Source: DATBLE01 sp963837265 (GTDB taxonomy: Bacteria; Actinomycetota; Thermoleophilia; Gaiellales; Gaiellaceae). Taken from it: a DNA stretch of 64,000 nt. Both the position numbers and the translations under genes were made by a program. The stretch's first letter is position 1, and each line of letters starts with the position of its first letter. Positions 32,744-42,119 of the stretch are shown piece by piece. The notes beneath the pieces were generated by a model. That model ran no database searches. It was not told where the DNA came from and saw only the letters and a list, made by a program, of their open reading frames with translations. The stretch covers positions 1-64,000 of the forward strand of contig CAWIMQ010000006.1 in NCBI GenBank assembly GCA_963837265.1, given 5' to 3'.

Positions 32744-33727
32744 GTGAGCCAGCCCCCCGACCGGAACCTCGCGCTCGAGCTCGTCCGCGTGACCGAGGCG
32801 GCGGCGATGGGCGCGGCCCGCTGGGTCGGTCGCGGCGAGAAGGAGCTGGCCGACCAGGCCGCGGTGGACGCGATGCGGCTGATGCTCGACACGGTCGCGA
32901 TGAACGGGGTGGTCGTGATCGGAGAGGGGGAGAAGGACAAGGCGCCGATGCTGTTCAACGGGGAGCACGTCGGGAACGGGGAGGGGCCGGAGGTCGACGT
33001 CGCAGTCGACCCGCTCGAAGGCACGCGCCTGACCGCGAACGGGGCGCCGAACGCGATCGCCGTGATCGCCGTCGCCGAGCGCGGGACGATGTTCTTCCCG
33101 GGAGCCGCCGTGTACATGGACAAGATCGCCGTCGGCGCGGAGGGCGCCGACGCCATCGACATCTCGCTGCCGCCGGCCGAGAACGTGCGGCGGGTGGCCG
33201 AGGCGAAGGGGGTGGAGCCGCGGGACATCGCCGTCGTCGTGCTCGAACGCGACCGCCACGAGGCGCTGATCGACGAGCTGCGCGAGGTGGGCGTGAAGGT
33301 CCGGCTGATCACGGACGGGGACGTGGCGCCCGCGATCGCGACCGCGCGACGCGGCACCGGCGTCGACCTCCTGATGGGCATCGGAGGCACGCCGGAGGGC
33401 GTGATCTCGGCGGCGGCGATCAAGTGCCTGGGCGGCGCGATGCAGGGGCGGCTCTGGCCCCGTGACGACGAAGAGCGCGTGCGGCTGCTGGAGGGCGGCT
33501 ACGAGATCGAGCGGGTGCTGACCGACGACGACCTCGTCGCCGGCTCCGATCTCTTCGTCGCCGCGACCGGGGTGACGGACGGCGCGCTCCTCCGCGGCGT
33601 GCGCTTCGACCACGGCGTCGCCGCCACGGAGTCGATCGTGATGCGCTCCCGCTCCGGGACGATCCGGGGCGTCCGGGCGGAGCACCGCCTGGCGAAGCTA
33701 CGCCAGATCACCGGCGAGCGGTACTGA
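32744..33727 (+). CDS. glpX: class II fructose-1,6-bisphosphatase
   Basis: A 327-residue GlpX-type phosphatase that converts fructose 1,6-bisphosphate to fructose 6-phosphate for gluconeogenesis. Key motifs are VVIGEGEKDKAPML, DPLEGTRLTANG, AVYMDKIAVG, MGIGGTPEGVISAAAIKCLGG and RSRSGTIRGVRAEH. GTG 32744 is exactly six bases after TACCAT, so the mRNA should be leaderless. Together with fba and the gap operon it forms the gluconeogenic set of this region. Confidence 0.95.
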   Translation: MSQPPDRNLALELVRVTEAAAMGAARWVGRGEKELADQAAVDAMRLMLDTVAMNGVVVIGEGEKDKAPMLFNGEHVGNGEGPEVDVAVDPLEGTRLTANGAPNAIAVIAVAERGTMFFPGAAVYMDKIAVGAEGADAIDISLPPAENVRRVAEAKGVEPRDIAVVVLERDRHEALIDELREVGVKVRLITDGDVAPAIATARRGTGVDLLMGIGGTPEGVISAAAIKCLGGAMQGRLWPRDDEERVRLLEGGYEIERVLTDDDLVAGSDLFVAATGVTDGALLRGVRFDHGVAATESIVMRSRSGTIRGVRAEHRLAKLRQITGERY

Positions 33728-34090
33728 ACTGTCCGTCACGCGGGAGCCCTTGCGCCCCCGCACGCACGGCTCTACCGCATCACCGAGGAGGGGCTGGAGC
33801 GCCTGCGTGCGGGGCTCGAGCAGGTGGGCTCGACCGTGAACAGGAACCCGCTCGAGCTGCGGGTCTTCTACGGCGACCACCGCCCGCGCGAGGCTGTTGT
33901 CGCCGACCTCGAGTCGGTGCGCGACCGCGCCCGGTCCCACCTCGCCGAGCTGGAGGAGATCGAGCGGACCTTCGACCACGACGCGCACCTCTTCCCGTAC
34001 CTGACCCTGTTGCGCGGGAAGGAGACCGCGCGCGCGGACGTGCGCTGGGCCGAGCAGGCCCTCCGCCTGCTCGGAGCGGCTGCGACGTGA
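33728..34090 (+). pseudogene. truncated PadR family transcriptional regulator
   Basis: The frame after the glpX stop encodes ARLYRITEEGLERLRAGLEQ, the end of a PadR winged helix, then the Vir_act_alpha_C-type helical domain (ELRVFYGDHRPREAVVADLE). About 55 N-terminal residues with the DNA-recognition helix are missing, because the frame is closed upstream by the glpX stop and offers no start except GTG 33824 beyond the wing. It is read as a 5'-deleted pseudogene. An 88-residue C-terminal peptide could still be made. Confidence 0.75.
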
Positions 34091-35377
34091 TCGTCCGCGC
34101 CGCGCTCGCGCTCGGAGCGGCCGCGCTCGCCTTCTCTCCCGGCAGCGGGCCCGTCGCGGCGGTCGCGGCGGCGCCCGGGCCGGCGACGTACGCGGGGACG
34201 ATCCGGTTCACGGCTGCGGAGGCCTCCGGGATCGGGCTGGTCGTTGCCGGCCGCACCGTCACGGTGACGCTCGCCCCCGGCCACGTGACGCGGGCCCGGG
34301 CCCGCCTGAGCCGGCCCGGCGGGACGTTTCGCTTCGACGTGCCCGGCCGGCCCCGGCCGGTCGTCTTCGTCCTCCGCGCGAAGGGCGGGAAGCTGGCGGG
34401 GACGGCTGCGCAGGGCCAAGCCCGCGCGACGGTGACCCTGACCCGCGGCCGGACGAGCCCTGACGCCGCGCTCGGGTACTTCACCGCGCCCCGGGTCGCG
34501 GTCGCGCGGTTCACGCGCTACGGCTACTCGACCCGTCCGATCGCGGTGGACCTGGACACGGGCGCCTTCCGGTCGCCGCCGCCGGCGACGAGCGAACGGA
34601 TGGACGTGCACCAGTACGAGGTGCGGATCCCGGCCGCGGGCGCGACGCTCGCCGGAACGCTGACCGTGCCGCCCGGCCCTGGCCCGCATCCCGGAGTCGT
34701 CTACGTCTCCGGGTCCGGCGCGACGCTGGGGGAGGAGGCGCAGTGGCTCGGCGGGCTCTTCGTCTCGCGGGGCATCGCCCTGCTGGCATACGACAAACGG
34801 GGCGTCGGCCAGTCGACCGGCCGCTATCCCGGCAGCCTGGCCACCGGCGACACGATCGCGACCCTGGCCGGGGACGCGGCTGCCCGCGCGCTTCCTCGCT
34901 TCCCAGCCCGAGATCGACCGCTCACGCGTCGGCTTCTACGGGATCAGCCAGGGCGGATGGATCATCCCGCAGGCGGCCGTCCGCGTGGGCCGCGCGATCT
35001 CCTGGGCCGTGATCGAGTCCGGGCCGACCGTGACCCAGGGCGAGTCGGACGCGTACGCGGGCATCGCGGGCTCGGCTCCGTCACTCGCCGCCGCGGAGGC
35101 CGAGGCCCGCTCTCTCGGGCCGAGCGGATACGACCCGCAGCCCTGGATCAGGCGCCTAGCACTCCCGGTCCTCTGGCTCTACGGCGGCCTGGACGAGAAC
35201 CAGCCGACCGGCCGCAGCCTGGAGATCCTCGGCGCGCTCGCCGCCGGCCACGACTTCGAGACCGCGCTTTTCCCCTCCGCGCCGCACCCGCTGTTCGACC
35301 GTACGGGCTACCCGCCCGTCCTGTTCGGGACGGTCGCCGCCTGGCTCGGCAACCACGGCCTGGCGGCCGGTTCCTAG
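34087..35377 (+). pseudogene. secreted alpha/beta hydrolase interrupted by a frameshift
   Basis: A signal-peptide-bearing hydrolase of about 430 residues. The N-terminal frame (GTG 34087) carries a beta-rich domain and the start of the hydrolase fold (PHPGVVYVSGSG, LLAYDKRGVGQST). At about 34884-34898 the frame breaks, and GFYGISQGGWIIPQ (nucleophile Ser), LYGGLDENQP (Asp) and PSAPHPLFD (His) continue in the +1 frame. One extra base, or two lost from the GC run CCGCGCGC, explains it. All catalytic residues are present on either side, so decay is recent or the break is a sequencing error. It overlaps the PadR fragment, its likely regulator. Confidence 0.8.
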
Positions 35378-36396
35378 GCCGCTACCTTCGTCTCCAGGTC
35401 CGGCGAGTACGACCCGGACCGGGCGAGGCCGTTCATCCGCGCCCGGTGCAGGTAGGCCGCCTGGGCGGCCGGGACGTTCGCGGCGTCGCCGCCCCACGCC
35501 TTCAGGGCAGGCGCCTGCAGTGCCCGGCCGTACGAGAACGACAGCTCCCACGGGTGCGGGCCCATGGCGTTCATCGCGTTCAGGTGCGCGGTCGCGTCCT
35601 CGTCGGTCTGCCCGCCGGAGAGGAACACGATCCCCGCGACGGCGGCCGGCACGTGCCGGCGGAAGCAGCGGATCGTCTGCTCGGCGACCTCCTGGACGCC
35701 CGCCTGCTCGGAGGCCTCGTAACCGGAGAGCACCATGTTCGGCTTGAGCAGCATCTGCTCGTAGTGCACGCGCTGGTCGCGCAGCTCCGTGAACACGGCG
35801 TGCAGGGTGCGCGATGTGGCGTCGAAGCTCGTCTCGATCGAATGGTCTCCGTCCATCAGCACCTCGGGCTCGACGATCGGGACGAGCCCCGCCTCCTGGC
35901 TGAGCGCCGCGTACCGTGCCAGCGCGTGGGCGTTCGTCCAGAGGCAGTACTCGCTCGGGATTCCCGGCCCGATCGTGATCACGGCCCGCCACTTCGTGAA
36001 GCGCGCGCCCAGCTCCCGGTACTCGGCCAGCCGTTCGCGCAGGCCGTCGAGCCCCTCGGTGATCTTCTCGCCCGGCGCGTTCGCGAGCTCCTTGGCGCCC
36101 AGGTCGACCTTGATCCCGGGGACGATCCCCTGGGCCTCCAGCACCTTCGGGAACGGCGTCCCGTCGACGGCGGGCTGGCGGATCGTCTCGTCGTAGAGGA
36201 TCACGCCGCTGATGTGGTCGGCGGCGCCCTCGGTCGTGAGCAGCAGATCGCGGTAGGCCCGCCGCGCCTCCTCGGTCGACTCGACTCCGATCGAGTCGAG
36301 GCGCTTCTTGATCGTCCCGCTCGACTCGTCGGCGGCGAGGATCCCCTTGCCGGGCGCGACGAGCGAGCGCGCGGTCGCCTCGAGGTTCTGTCCCAT
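35374..36396 (-). CDS. fba: class I fructose-bisphosphate aldolase
   Basis: A 340-residue eukaryotic-type class I aldolase. The Schiff-base lysine is in MLLKPNMVLSG; other markers are GKGILAADESSGTIKKR, GILYDETIRQ-like ILYDETIRQPAVDG, GLVPIVEPEVLMDGDH and VFLSGGQTDEDAT. It cleaves or forms fructose 1,6-bisphosphate. A strong AGGAGGAACG site precedes ATG 36396. The stop overlaps the hydrolase pseudogene stop. No class II aldolase is present in the window. Confidence 0.96.
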   Translation of the reverse strand: MGQNLEATARSLVAPGKGILAADESSGTIKKRLDSIGVESTEEARRAYRDLLLTTEGAADHISGVILYDETIRQPAVDGTPFPKVLEAQGIVPGIKVDLGAKELANAPGEKITEGLDGLRERLAEYRELGARFTKWRAVITIGPGIPSEYCLWTNAHALARYAALSQEAGLVPIVEPEVLMDGDHSIETSFDATSRTLHAVFTELRDQRVHYEQMLLKPNMVLSGYEASEQAGVQEVAEQTIRCFRRHVPAAVAGIVFLSGGQTDEDATAHLNAMNAMGPHPWELSFSYGRALQAPALKAWGGDAANVPAAQAAYLHRARMNGLARSGSYSPDLETKVAA

Positions 36397-36506
36397 CGTT
36401 CCTCCTCTGGTGTCTCTGTCTCCCGAGAGTATCCCCGTTCGCCCGCCCGTAAGCATTCTGTTTGGACTTTCGCAGCAAGGAGGTCCAGCAGGAACACTTC
36501 CGGCAT

Positions 36507-37826
36507 ATGCGGAGCCAGGTGGCCGTGGTGGCGGCGGCACTCGCGCTCCTCGCCGGCGGCGGGGCGAGCGCGGCCCCGGCGAGCGCTCCGGCGAACACGT
36601 CGCCTCCCACGATCTCGGGGACGCCGCGCCAGGGCGACACGCTGACCGCCTCGACCGGGTCGTGGTCCGGCTCGACGCCGATGACGTTTGCATACCAGTG
36701 GCAGCGTTGCGACGCCAGCCGCGGCAAGTGCAAGAGCCAGTCGGGCGCGACGGGTCAGGCGTACAACCTCCGCGGCGGCGACGTCGGACACACCATCCGC
36801 GTCTCGGTCAGGGCGTCGAACTCGGAGGGCTCTGCGTCGGCGATCTCGGCGCCGACCGCGGTGATCGACGACGGCCGGCCGACGAGCTCCGCGGCGCCGG
36901 CGATCTCCGGAATCGCCAAGGACGGCCAGACGCTGACCGCCTCCTCCGGCACGTGGAGCGGAAGCGGCCCGATCACGTACTCCTTCCGCTGGCAGCGCTG
37001 CGACTCGTCGGGGCACGACTGCAGCGGGGCGTCCTCGGGCCAGGTCCGGACGCTCACCCCCCAGGACGTCGGGCACACGATGAGGGTTCTCGTCACCGCC
37101 CGGAACCAGTACGGGTCGAGGCGGGCCACCTCCGCCAGAACCGCCTTGGTCGCGCCGCGCGGCCCGCTGCCCGTGAGCACGGCGGCGCCGGTAGTCACCG
37201 GCACGCCCCGTGCCGGCCAGACCCTCGGTGCGGGCGCCGGGACGTGGTCGAACAGCCCGACCAGGTTCAAGTACCAGTGGATGCGCTGCGACACGGCCGG
37301 AAACGGCTGCGCCAACTTCGGAGCCGATCAGCCGACGCAGCTGCTCGGCGCGACCGAGGTCGGTCACACGATCCGGGTCCGGGTGACCGCCATCAACCAG
37401 TACGGGAGCACGATGGCGACCTCCGCACAGACGGCGACCGTCGCCGCCGGCACCGTCACGGCGGCCTCGATACCCGTCAGCCAGGTGTCCCTGCCGCAAC
37501 GGCTGGTGATCTCGGGCGTGCGCTTCGTGCCGGCGCGGCTCACCTCCCGGTCCGCGTTCCTGGCGCGGTTCCGGGTCACGGACACGCGGGGCAATCTCGT
37601 CAGCGGCGCGCTCGTGTACGCGCTCGGCCTTCCGTACGGCTGGGTGCGCGCGGCCCCCGAGGTCGTCACCGCCTCCGACGGCTGGGCGACGATCCAGCTC
37701 TTCCCGACGATCAGCATGCCGCTCCACCGCGCCGCCCTCGTCCTCTTCGTCCGAGCCCGCAAGCCGGGCGAGAGCGTCCTGGCGGGCGTCTCCACGCGCC
37801 GGCTGGTGCAGGTAGGGATTGGCTGA
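36507..37826 (+). CDS. secreted protein with three Ig-like repeats
   Basis: A 439-residue exported protein. After a signal peptide (VAVVAAALALLAGGGASA) come three repeats of about 90 residues of the pattern PTISGTP-GDTLTASTGSWSG-YQWQRCD-C-DVGHTIRVSV, each with a Trp and a Cys pair, followed by a C-terminal domain (ISGVRFVPARLTSRSAFLARF to VLAGVSTRRLVQV). The same C-terminal domain type ends the two related proteins at 45.2-47.3 kb. Such repeats occur in secreted actinobacterial proteins; the ligand is unknown. An in-frame TTG at 36462 is a less likely start. Confidence 0.82.
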   Translation: MRSQVAVVAAALALLAGGGASAAPASAPANTSPPTISGTPRQGDTLTASTGSWSGSTPMTFAYQWQRCDASRGKCKSQSGATGQAYNLRGGDVGHTIRVSVRASNSEGSASAISAPTAVIDDGRPTSSAAPAISGIAKDGQTLTASSGTWSGSGPITYSFRWQRCDSSGHDCSGASSGQVRTLTPQDVGHTMRVLVTARNQYGSRRATSARTALVAPRGPLPVSTAAPVVTGTPRAGQTLGAGAGTWSNSPTRFKYQWMRCDTAGNGCANFGADQPTQLLGATEVGHTIRVRVTAINQYGSTMATSAQTATVAAGTVTAASIPVSQVSLPQRLVISGVRFVPARLTSRSAFLARFRVTDTRGNLVSGALVYALGLPYGWVRAAPEVVTASDGWATIQLFPTISMPLHRAALVLFVRARKPGESVLAGVSTRRLVQVGIG

Positions 37827-37860
37827 CGCGCTCGCCGGCCGGCGCTATCCTTGCAGGAGC

Positions 37861-37933
37861 GCGGACGTAGCTCAGTTGGTAGAGCATCAGCTTCCCAAGC
37901 TGAGGGTCGCGGGTTCGAACCCCGTCGTCCGCT
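37861..37933 (+). tRNA. tRNA-Gly (CCC)
   Basis: Acceptor arms GCGGACG and CGTCCGC, D-arm GCTCAGTTGGTAGAGC, anticodon loop TTCCCAA giving CCC, T-loop TTCGAAC. Length 73 bases with discriminator T. TATCCT at 37846-37851 is a likely -10 box. Confidence 0.96.
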
Positions 37934-37938
37934 TCGAG

Positions 37939-37963
37939 AAAGGGCCTGGAAACAGGCCCTTTT
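37939..37963 (+). terminator. intrinsic terminator of tRNA-Gly
   Basis: AAAGGGCCTG and CAGGCCCTTT pair around GAAA and end in four T residues, directly after the tRNA. This is the clearest Rho-independent terminator in the window. Confidence 0.9.
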
Positions 37964-37994
37964 CAGTGGAAGGGGTGTTTGCGGATCGTCGCCG

Positions 37995-38343
37995 TCACTC
38001 GTCTGTGCAGGGCGCGTGCAAGGCCGGGCGCTGAGAGCGCGCTGAGAGGGCGACCTCGACGAGCTGGGGGTCACTCCAGGCCGCGTAGGCGGGCTCGATC
38101 GCGAGGAAGCGGGGCGGCTCGGCGATCTGGGGCGCGCGCAGGGTCTCGAGCTGGGCGGGTGTGGTTTCGGTGCGCTGGAGCACCCGTCCGGAAGAGCCGT
38201 GGAACTCGCCCAGGTGCATGCTCGAGCTCGCGCCGGATCGTCGGCCAGGTCTGATTGGTCTCGACCTCGATCACGTGGGTGAGGAGCAGGGCGAGGAAGC
38301 AGAGCAGCACGTGGGCGCGGATCCGCTTCTGCTTGCGGTGCAT
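37995..38343 (-). pseudogene. transposase C-terminal remnant (IS4 superfamily, IS1634-like)
   Basis: Two overlapping reverse frames join to give the C-terminal end of a DDE transposase: RKQKRIRAHVLLCFLALLL and TWPTIRRELEH in the first, HLGEFHGSSGRVLQRTETT and EPPRFLAIEPA in the second. A one-base shift near 38217 separates them. The catalytic N-terminal two thirds is absent. It lies between the tRNA-Gly terminator and the GH130 gene. No terminal repeats were found. Confidence 0.75.
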
Positions 38344-38378
38344 GCTGGGGTGAGCCGGGCGGGCCTCTCTGCGAACGC

Positions 38379-39326
38379 TCAGGTGCAGGCCGGCGACGCG
38401 AGCACGGTGTCCATGACGTCCCGGAGTCGCCCGGTGGCGAGGCAGATCGAGCTGTCCGCAGCGCCGTAGTAGAGACGCAGCGCGTCGGTGACCGGGTCGT
38501 GGAGGAGTCCGCAGGGGAAGATCACGTTGGGGACGTCGCCGGCACGCTCGTAGGGTGCGACCGGTGCGAGGACCCAGCCGGGAAGCCGTCGGAGGACGCG
38601 GGTCGGCTCGTCGAGGTCGAGCAGCGCGAGGCCGACCCGGTAGATCTCACCGCTGACGGTCTCCTTGACGCCGTGGTAGACGAGGAGCCAGCCGTGCTCC
38701 GTGCGCAGCGGGGGCGGGCCGATGCCGATCCGGAGGGAGTCCCACCACGCGCCCACGCGGGGCTGGAGCACCTGCTCGGGCGCGCTCCAGCTGACGAGGT
38801 CGCTCGAGCGGGAGAGGACGATCTCGCCATGTGAGCCGCCGAACCTCATCTGGGGCCGGTGGAGCAGGACCCAGCGGCCGTCGATCCGGTGGGGCAGGAG
38901 CGCGGCATTCTTGTCCTCGGGATGCCGGACGATCCCGTAGCGCTCGACCGTGGCGAAGTTCTCGGTCGTCGCGAGGAAGACGGCCGGCCCGGCCGGCCCG
39001 TAGGCGGTGCACGTGATCACCCAGCGCCCGAGCTCTTCGAGCCAGACGACGCGCGGATCCTCGAACCCCCATTGCTCGCTCGCGGTTTCGCCGTCGGGTG
39101 CGAGCAGGGGCGTCTGTTCGATCGACCAACCGTCGCTGCCGTTGCCAGAACGGGCGGCGGTGAGGTGCGAGATTCCCCGTCGATCCTCGACCCGGGCGAG
39201 CAGGACCGTCTCGCCGTCGACCGCTGCGGCACCCGGGTTGAAGACGGCGTTGACGGGATAGGGCCAGTGCTCGGCGGTCAGGATCGGGTTGCCGGGGTGG
39301 CGCTGGAAGAGCTCCGACTCGCTCAT
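38379..39326 (-). CDS. GH130 family glycoside phosphorylase/hydrolase
   Basis: A 315-residue five-bladed beta-propeller enzyme of the GH130 type, a family of mannoside phosphorylases and hydrolases. Visible are NPILTAEHWPYPVNAVFNPG, EQWGFEDPRVVWL, FLATTENFATVERYG, HRIDGRWVLLHRPQM, IGIGPPPLRTEHGWLLVYHG and FPCGLLHDPVTDALRLYYG. The ATG overlaps the stop of the glycosyltransferase reading frame, indicating an operon that probably metabolises a mannose-containing oligosaccharide. A second GH130 is at 55.9 kb. Confidence 0.88.
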   Translation of the reverse strand: MSESELFQRHPGNPILTAEHWPYPVNAVFNPGAAAVDGETVLLARVEDRRGISHLTAARSGNGSDGWSIEQTPLLAPDGETASEQWGFEDPRVVWLEELGRWVITCTAYGPAGPAVFLATTENFATVERYGIVRHPEDKNAALLPHRIDGRWVLLHRPQMRFGGSHGEIVLSRSSDLVSWSAPEQVLQPRVGAWWDSLRIGIGPPPLRTEHGWLLVYHGVKETVSGEIYRVGLALLDLDEPTRVLRRLPGWVLAPVAPYERAGDVPNVIFPCGLLHDPVTDALRLYYGAADSSICLATGRLRDVMDTVLASPACT

Positions 39327-41577
39327 CGCGAGGCCGGCTCGAGCACGCGCTCGTGGACGGGGGCACGGATCCCGGCCGCGTCGAGGAGGAGTGCGGCGCG
39401 GTGGAGGGCGAGCGTCGACTCGGCGCCTTCGTTCTGGTTGACCGCCTCGCTCCCGAGCCCGTCGCTGCAGCCTCCGGTTGCGAAGTTGTAGAGCGGCCTC
39501 TGCAGGTGGTTGCGCCCGAGGAACCACTCGAAGGCACGCGTGGCCCTGATCCCGTGCTCGGTGTTGCGGGTGACCACGAAGGCGGCCAGCTCCGCTTCGA
39601 CGAGTGCGGCGGCGTCGAGCGGCTGCTCGTCGCCTCTCCCCGGGGCGGCCTCGTGTCTCTTCCGGCCGCCGTGGCCCGGCAGCCGCAGAGGGCCGTCTTC
39701 GAGGCCGCACTCGTCGCCGAGCCAACGCAGCGACTCCAGCCCGAGCTCGGTGAGATCGTCCCGACCGAGCGCGTCGCCGCCGCCGAGCAGCGCCTGCGAC
39801 AACCGCGCGTTGTCGTAGGTGAGCTCGTCCTCGAACCAGTGCCAGCCGTCTCCGGCGGTGCGGCGGTAGACGGCGGCGAGCTGCTCGGTGAAGCGCTCGA
39901 GGAGACGGAAGGCCTCGGGCTCGAGCCGGTCGGGATCGAGGCGTGAGAGGCCGAGCACCGCGTAGGCCGCCGTTCGCGGAGCGACGTCTGCTGTCAAGCG
40001 TCCGGACGAGCTGCTCGAGCAGGTCGCGGGCAGGCACGACGACGGCGGGGATCCACGCCGTGGCGAGGATCTCGCCCGAGAGCCCAGACGGAGCGGCCGA
40101 GGTGGTCGCCGACATGCGGCTCGTCGAGCCAGTGCCGGTCGTAGCCCATGAAGTTGCGCATCCCGCCGTCGCTTGCCGCCGCGTGCAGAAACGCGAGCGA
40201 GCGGTAGAGGATGGAGGTCCAGAGCCGCTCGTCGCCGCGGCGTGCAAGCTCGTGCGAGACGACGGCCAGCCGGGCGGCGTCGTCCACGCAGTAGCCGCTG
40301 TCGCGGTTGGGGATGATCCCGTGCGCGTGCTGCACGATCCCGACGTCGTCGACGAGTGTCAGCAGGTGGTCTGTCCGCAGGCTCGTCAGGTGCAGGTCGG
40401 CCACGCCCGAGGGCCGGCGGCGGGGCGCGAGCTCGTGCGCCTCCCGGAGTACCGAGGCGGTCACCTCGGCCACCGACGGCCAGCTGAGTGAAGAGCCGAT
40501 GCGCCGGGCCTCGGCCCGCGCCGAGGCGAGCGTCTCCGGCTGCTCGACGTAGGCGCAGACGGCGCCCGCGAGCGCCGCCGGATCGTCGAACGGGACGAGC
40601 CGGCCGGCGCCGGAGGCGAGCATGTCCTGGGCGTACCAGTAGGGAGTCGAGACGATTCCGCAGCCGGCGGCGATCGCGAAGGTGAGCGCGCCGGAGGCGA
40701 TCTGCTCCCGGTTGCGGTAGGGCGTCACGAACACGTCGGTCGCGGCGAGCAGATCCGAGAGCTCGTCGATCGCGAGGAACCGGTCGTCGAACTCGACGTT
40801 GTCGCCCAGGCCGAGCTCGAGCACGCGCCGCTCCAGCATCAGGCGGTACTGCTCGCCCTCCCGGCGGGAGACGTCCGGGTGCGTGCGCCCGGCGACGATG
40901 TAGGTGATCTCCGGATGACGCTCGATCATCGACGGCAGCGCCTCGATGACCGTCTCGAGGCCCTTGCCCGGCGAGATGAGCCCGAAGGTGGAGAGCAGGA
41001 ACCGCTCCGGGGTGCGTGCGTAGGGCCCTGCGAGGCGAGGGGCGAGATCGTCACCGGCGCGAAGGGTGAGACGCGCCGGAGCGCCGTGAGGCACGACTCG
41101 CACCTTCTCCTCGGGGCAGGATCCGCTCTCGACGAGCAGGCGCAACGCGGTGTCGGTCATCACGATCACGAGCTGCGCCTGCGCGCACAGGTGCGTGAGC
41201 ACCTCCGCCTGGTGCGGCGTCGGCTCGGAGAGCACCGTGTGCAGGGTGACGACGAGCGGCTGCGCGAGCTCGTCCGCGAATGAGAGCACGTACTCGCCGT
41301 CGCGGCCGCCGAAGATGCCGTACTCGTGCTGGAGCAGCACGACGTCGACGTCGAGGCGCCCGAGCATCCGGGCCGTTCGGACGTAGTCGCCGCGGACCGA
41401 CTGCGCGACCGTCGCGAGCAGGCCGCGCCGCTGCGGGCTCGACGGCTCGTTCACGACCGCGACGAGATCCACACCGTCGACGCCGTCCACGCCGAAGATC
41501 GTTCCGCGCAGGTCGGCGGCGAACGTGCCGATTCCGCAGGCCCTGGGCGGATAGGTGGAGACGATCGCTACCCGCAC
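39323..41577 (-). pseudogene. glycosyltransferase (GT4-type) with C-terminal alpha-helical domain, two frameshifts
   Basis: A protein of about 750 residues if two single extra bases are ignored. The N-terminal GT-B half has STYPPRACGIGTFAADL, LLQHEYGIFGG, LLSTFGLISPGKGLE and the donor-site DVFVTPYRNREQIASGALTFA. The C-terminal half is an alpha/alpha barrel-like domain (HGIIPNRDSGYCVDDAARL, NFMGYDRHW, GWHWFEDELTYDNARLSQAL). Shifts lie at about 40088 (after SVWALG) and 39998 (after LVRTL), 90 bases apart. A single polypeptide is expected in relatives. Either the gene is newly broken or the sequence has two indel errors. Confidence 0.8.
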
Positions 41578-41580
41578 GCG

Positions 41581-41733
41581 CTAGCTCCGCGAGCGGATCC
41601 GCGCCGGGATCAGAACCGGCTGCATTCGCTGCGGCTCATGCAAACCGCCGCGGACCGAGGTTCCTCCGCGAAGCCACCGGTTGGTCAGCCCGCGAAGCTG
41701 GTCGAGGACTCGCCTCAGGCTCTTCCTCATCAT
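41581..41733 (-). CDS. small basic peptide gene upstream of the glycosyltransferase
   Basis: A 50-residue Arg-rich peptide (MMRKSLRRVLDQLRGLTNRW...). GAGGGAGC precedes the tandem ATG codons at good spacing. Its stop lies three bases before the GTG of the glycosyltransferase, a leader-peptide-like arrangement. No family recognised; moderate support only. Confidence 0.45.
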   Translation of the reverse strand: MMRKSLRRVLDQLRGLTNRWLRGGTSVRGGLHEPQRMQPVLIPARIRSRS

Positions 41734-42119
41734 GTCGCTCCCTCTGACGACTCCCCCGAAGACGGAAAGCGGCGGGCTCGTGTGGGAGTCAGAACACGGG
41801 GACGCTGCCCACACCGTAGCGCACTCGCATGCTCACAGAGACCTGCGGGGATCCGTGTGCACGGGGTCACTCGCGACGTCGCGCACAGTCGGGAGCGGTC
41901 GAGGCTGGTCTGCGTGCCTTCGAACGTCTGCCGGGTGGCCCCCGGCCGCCGACAGGCCCGTTGACCACTGCGGAAGCGACCGAAGCCGAAGAGCTACGAC
42001 ACGAGCGGCCGGCGACGGACATGCAGCAGATCGAGCACGAGCAGGGCGGGGCAAGCGGGGCCGATGACCCCGAGGTGCGTTCCGCGCCGGGGGACGAACC
42101 GGGCCACCTCCCTCTCCGT
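41734..42119. other. noncoding region
   Basis: About 385 bases between two reverse-strand genes. Frames on either strand have atypical composition and no recognisable domain. No hairpin or promoter was convincing except purine-rich sequence close to the small basic peptide gene. Confidence 0.4.

Noticed and set aside
37990..38350. Forward frames near 37979-38469 as genes
   Set aside because: They are antisense to the transposase remnant and the GH130 end and show no motifs.
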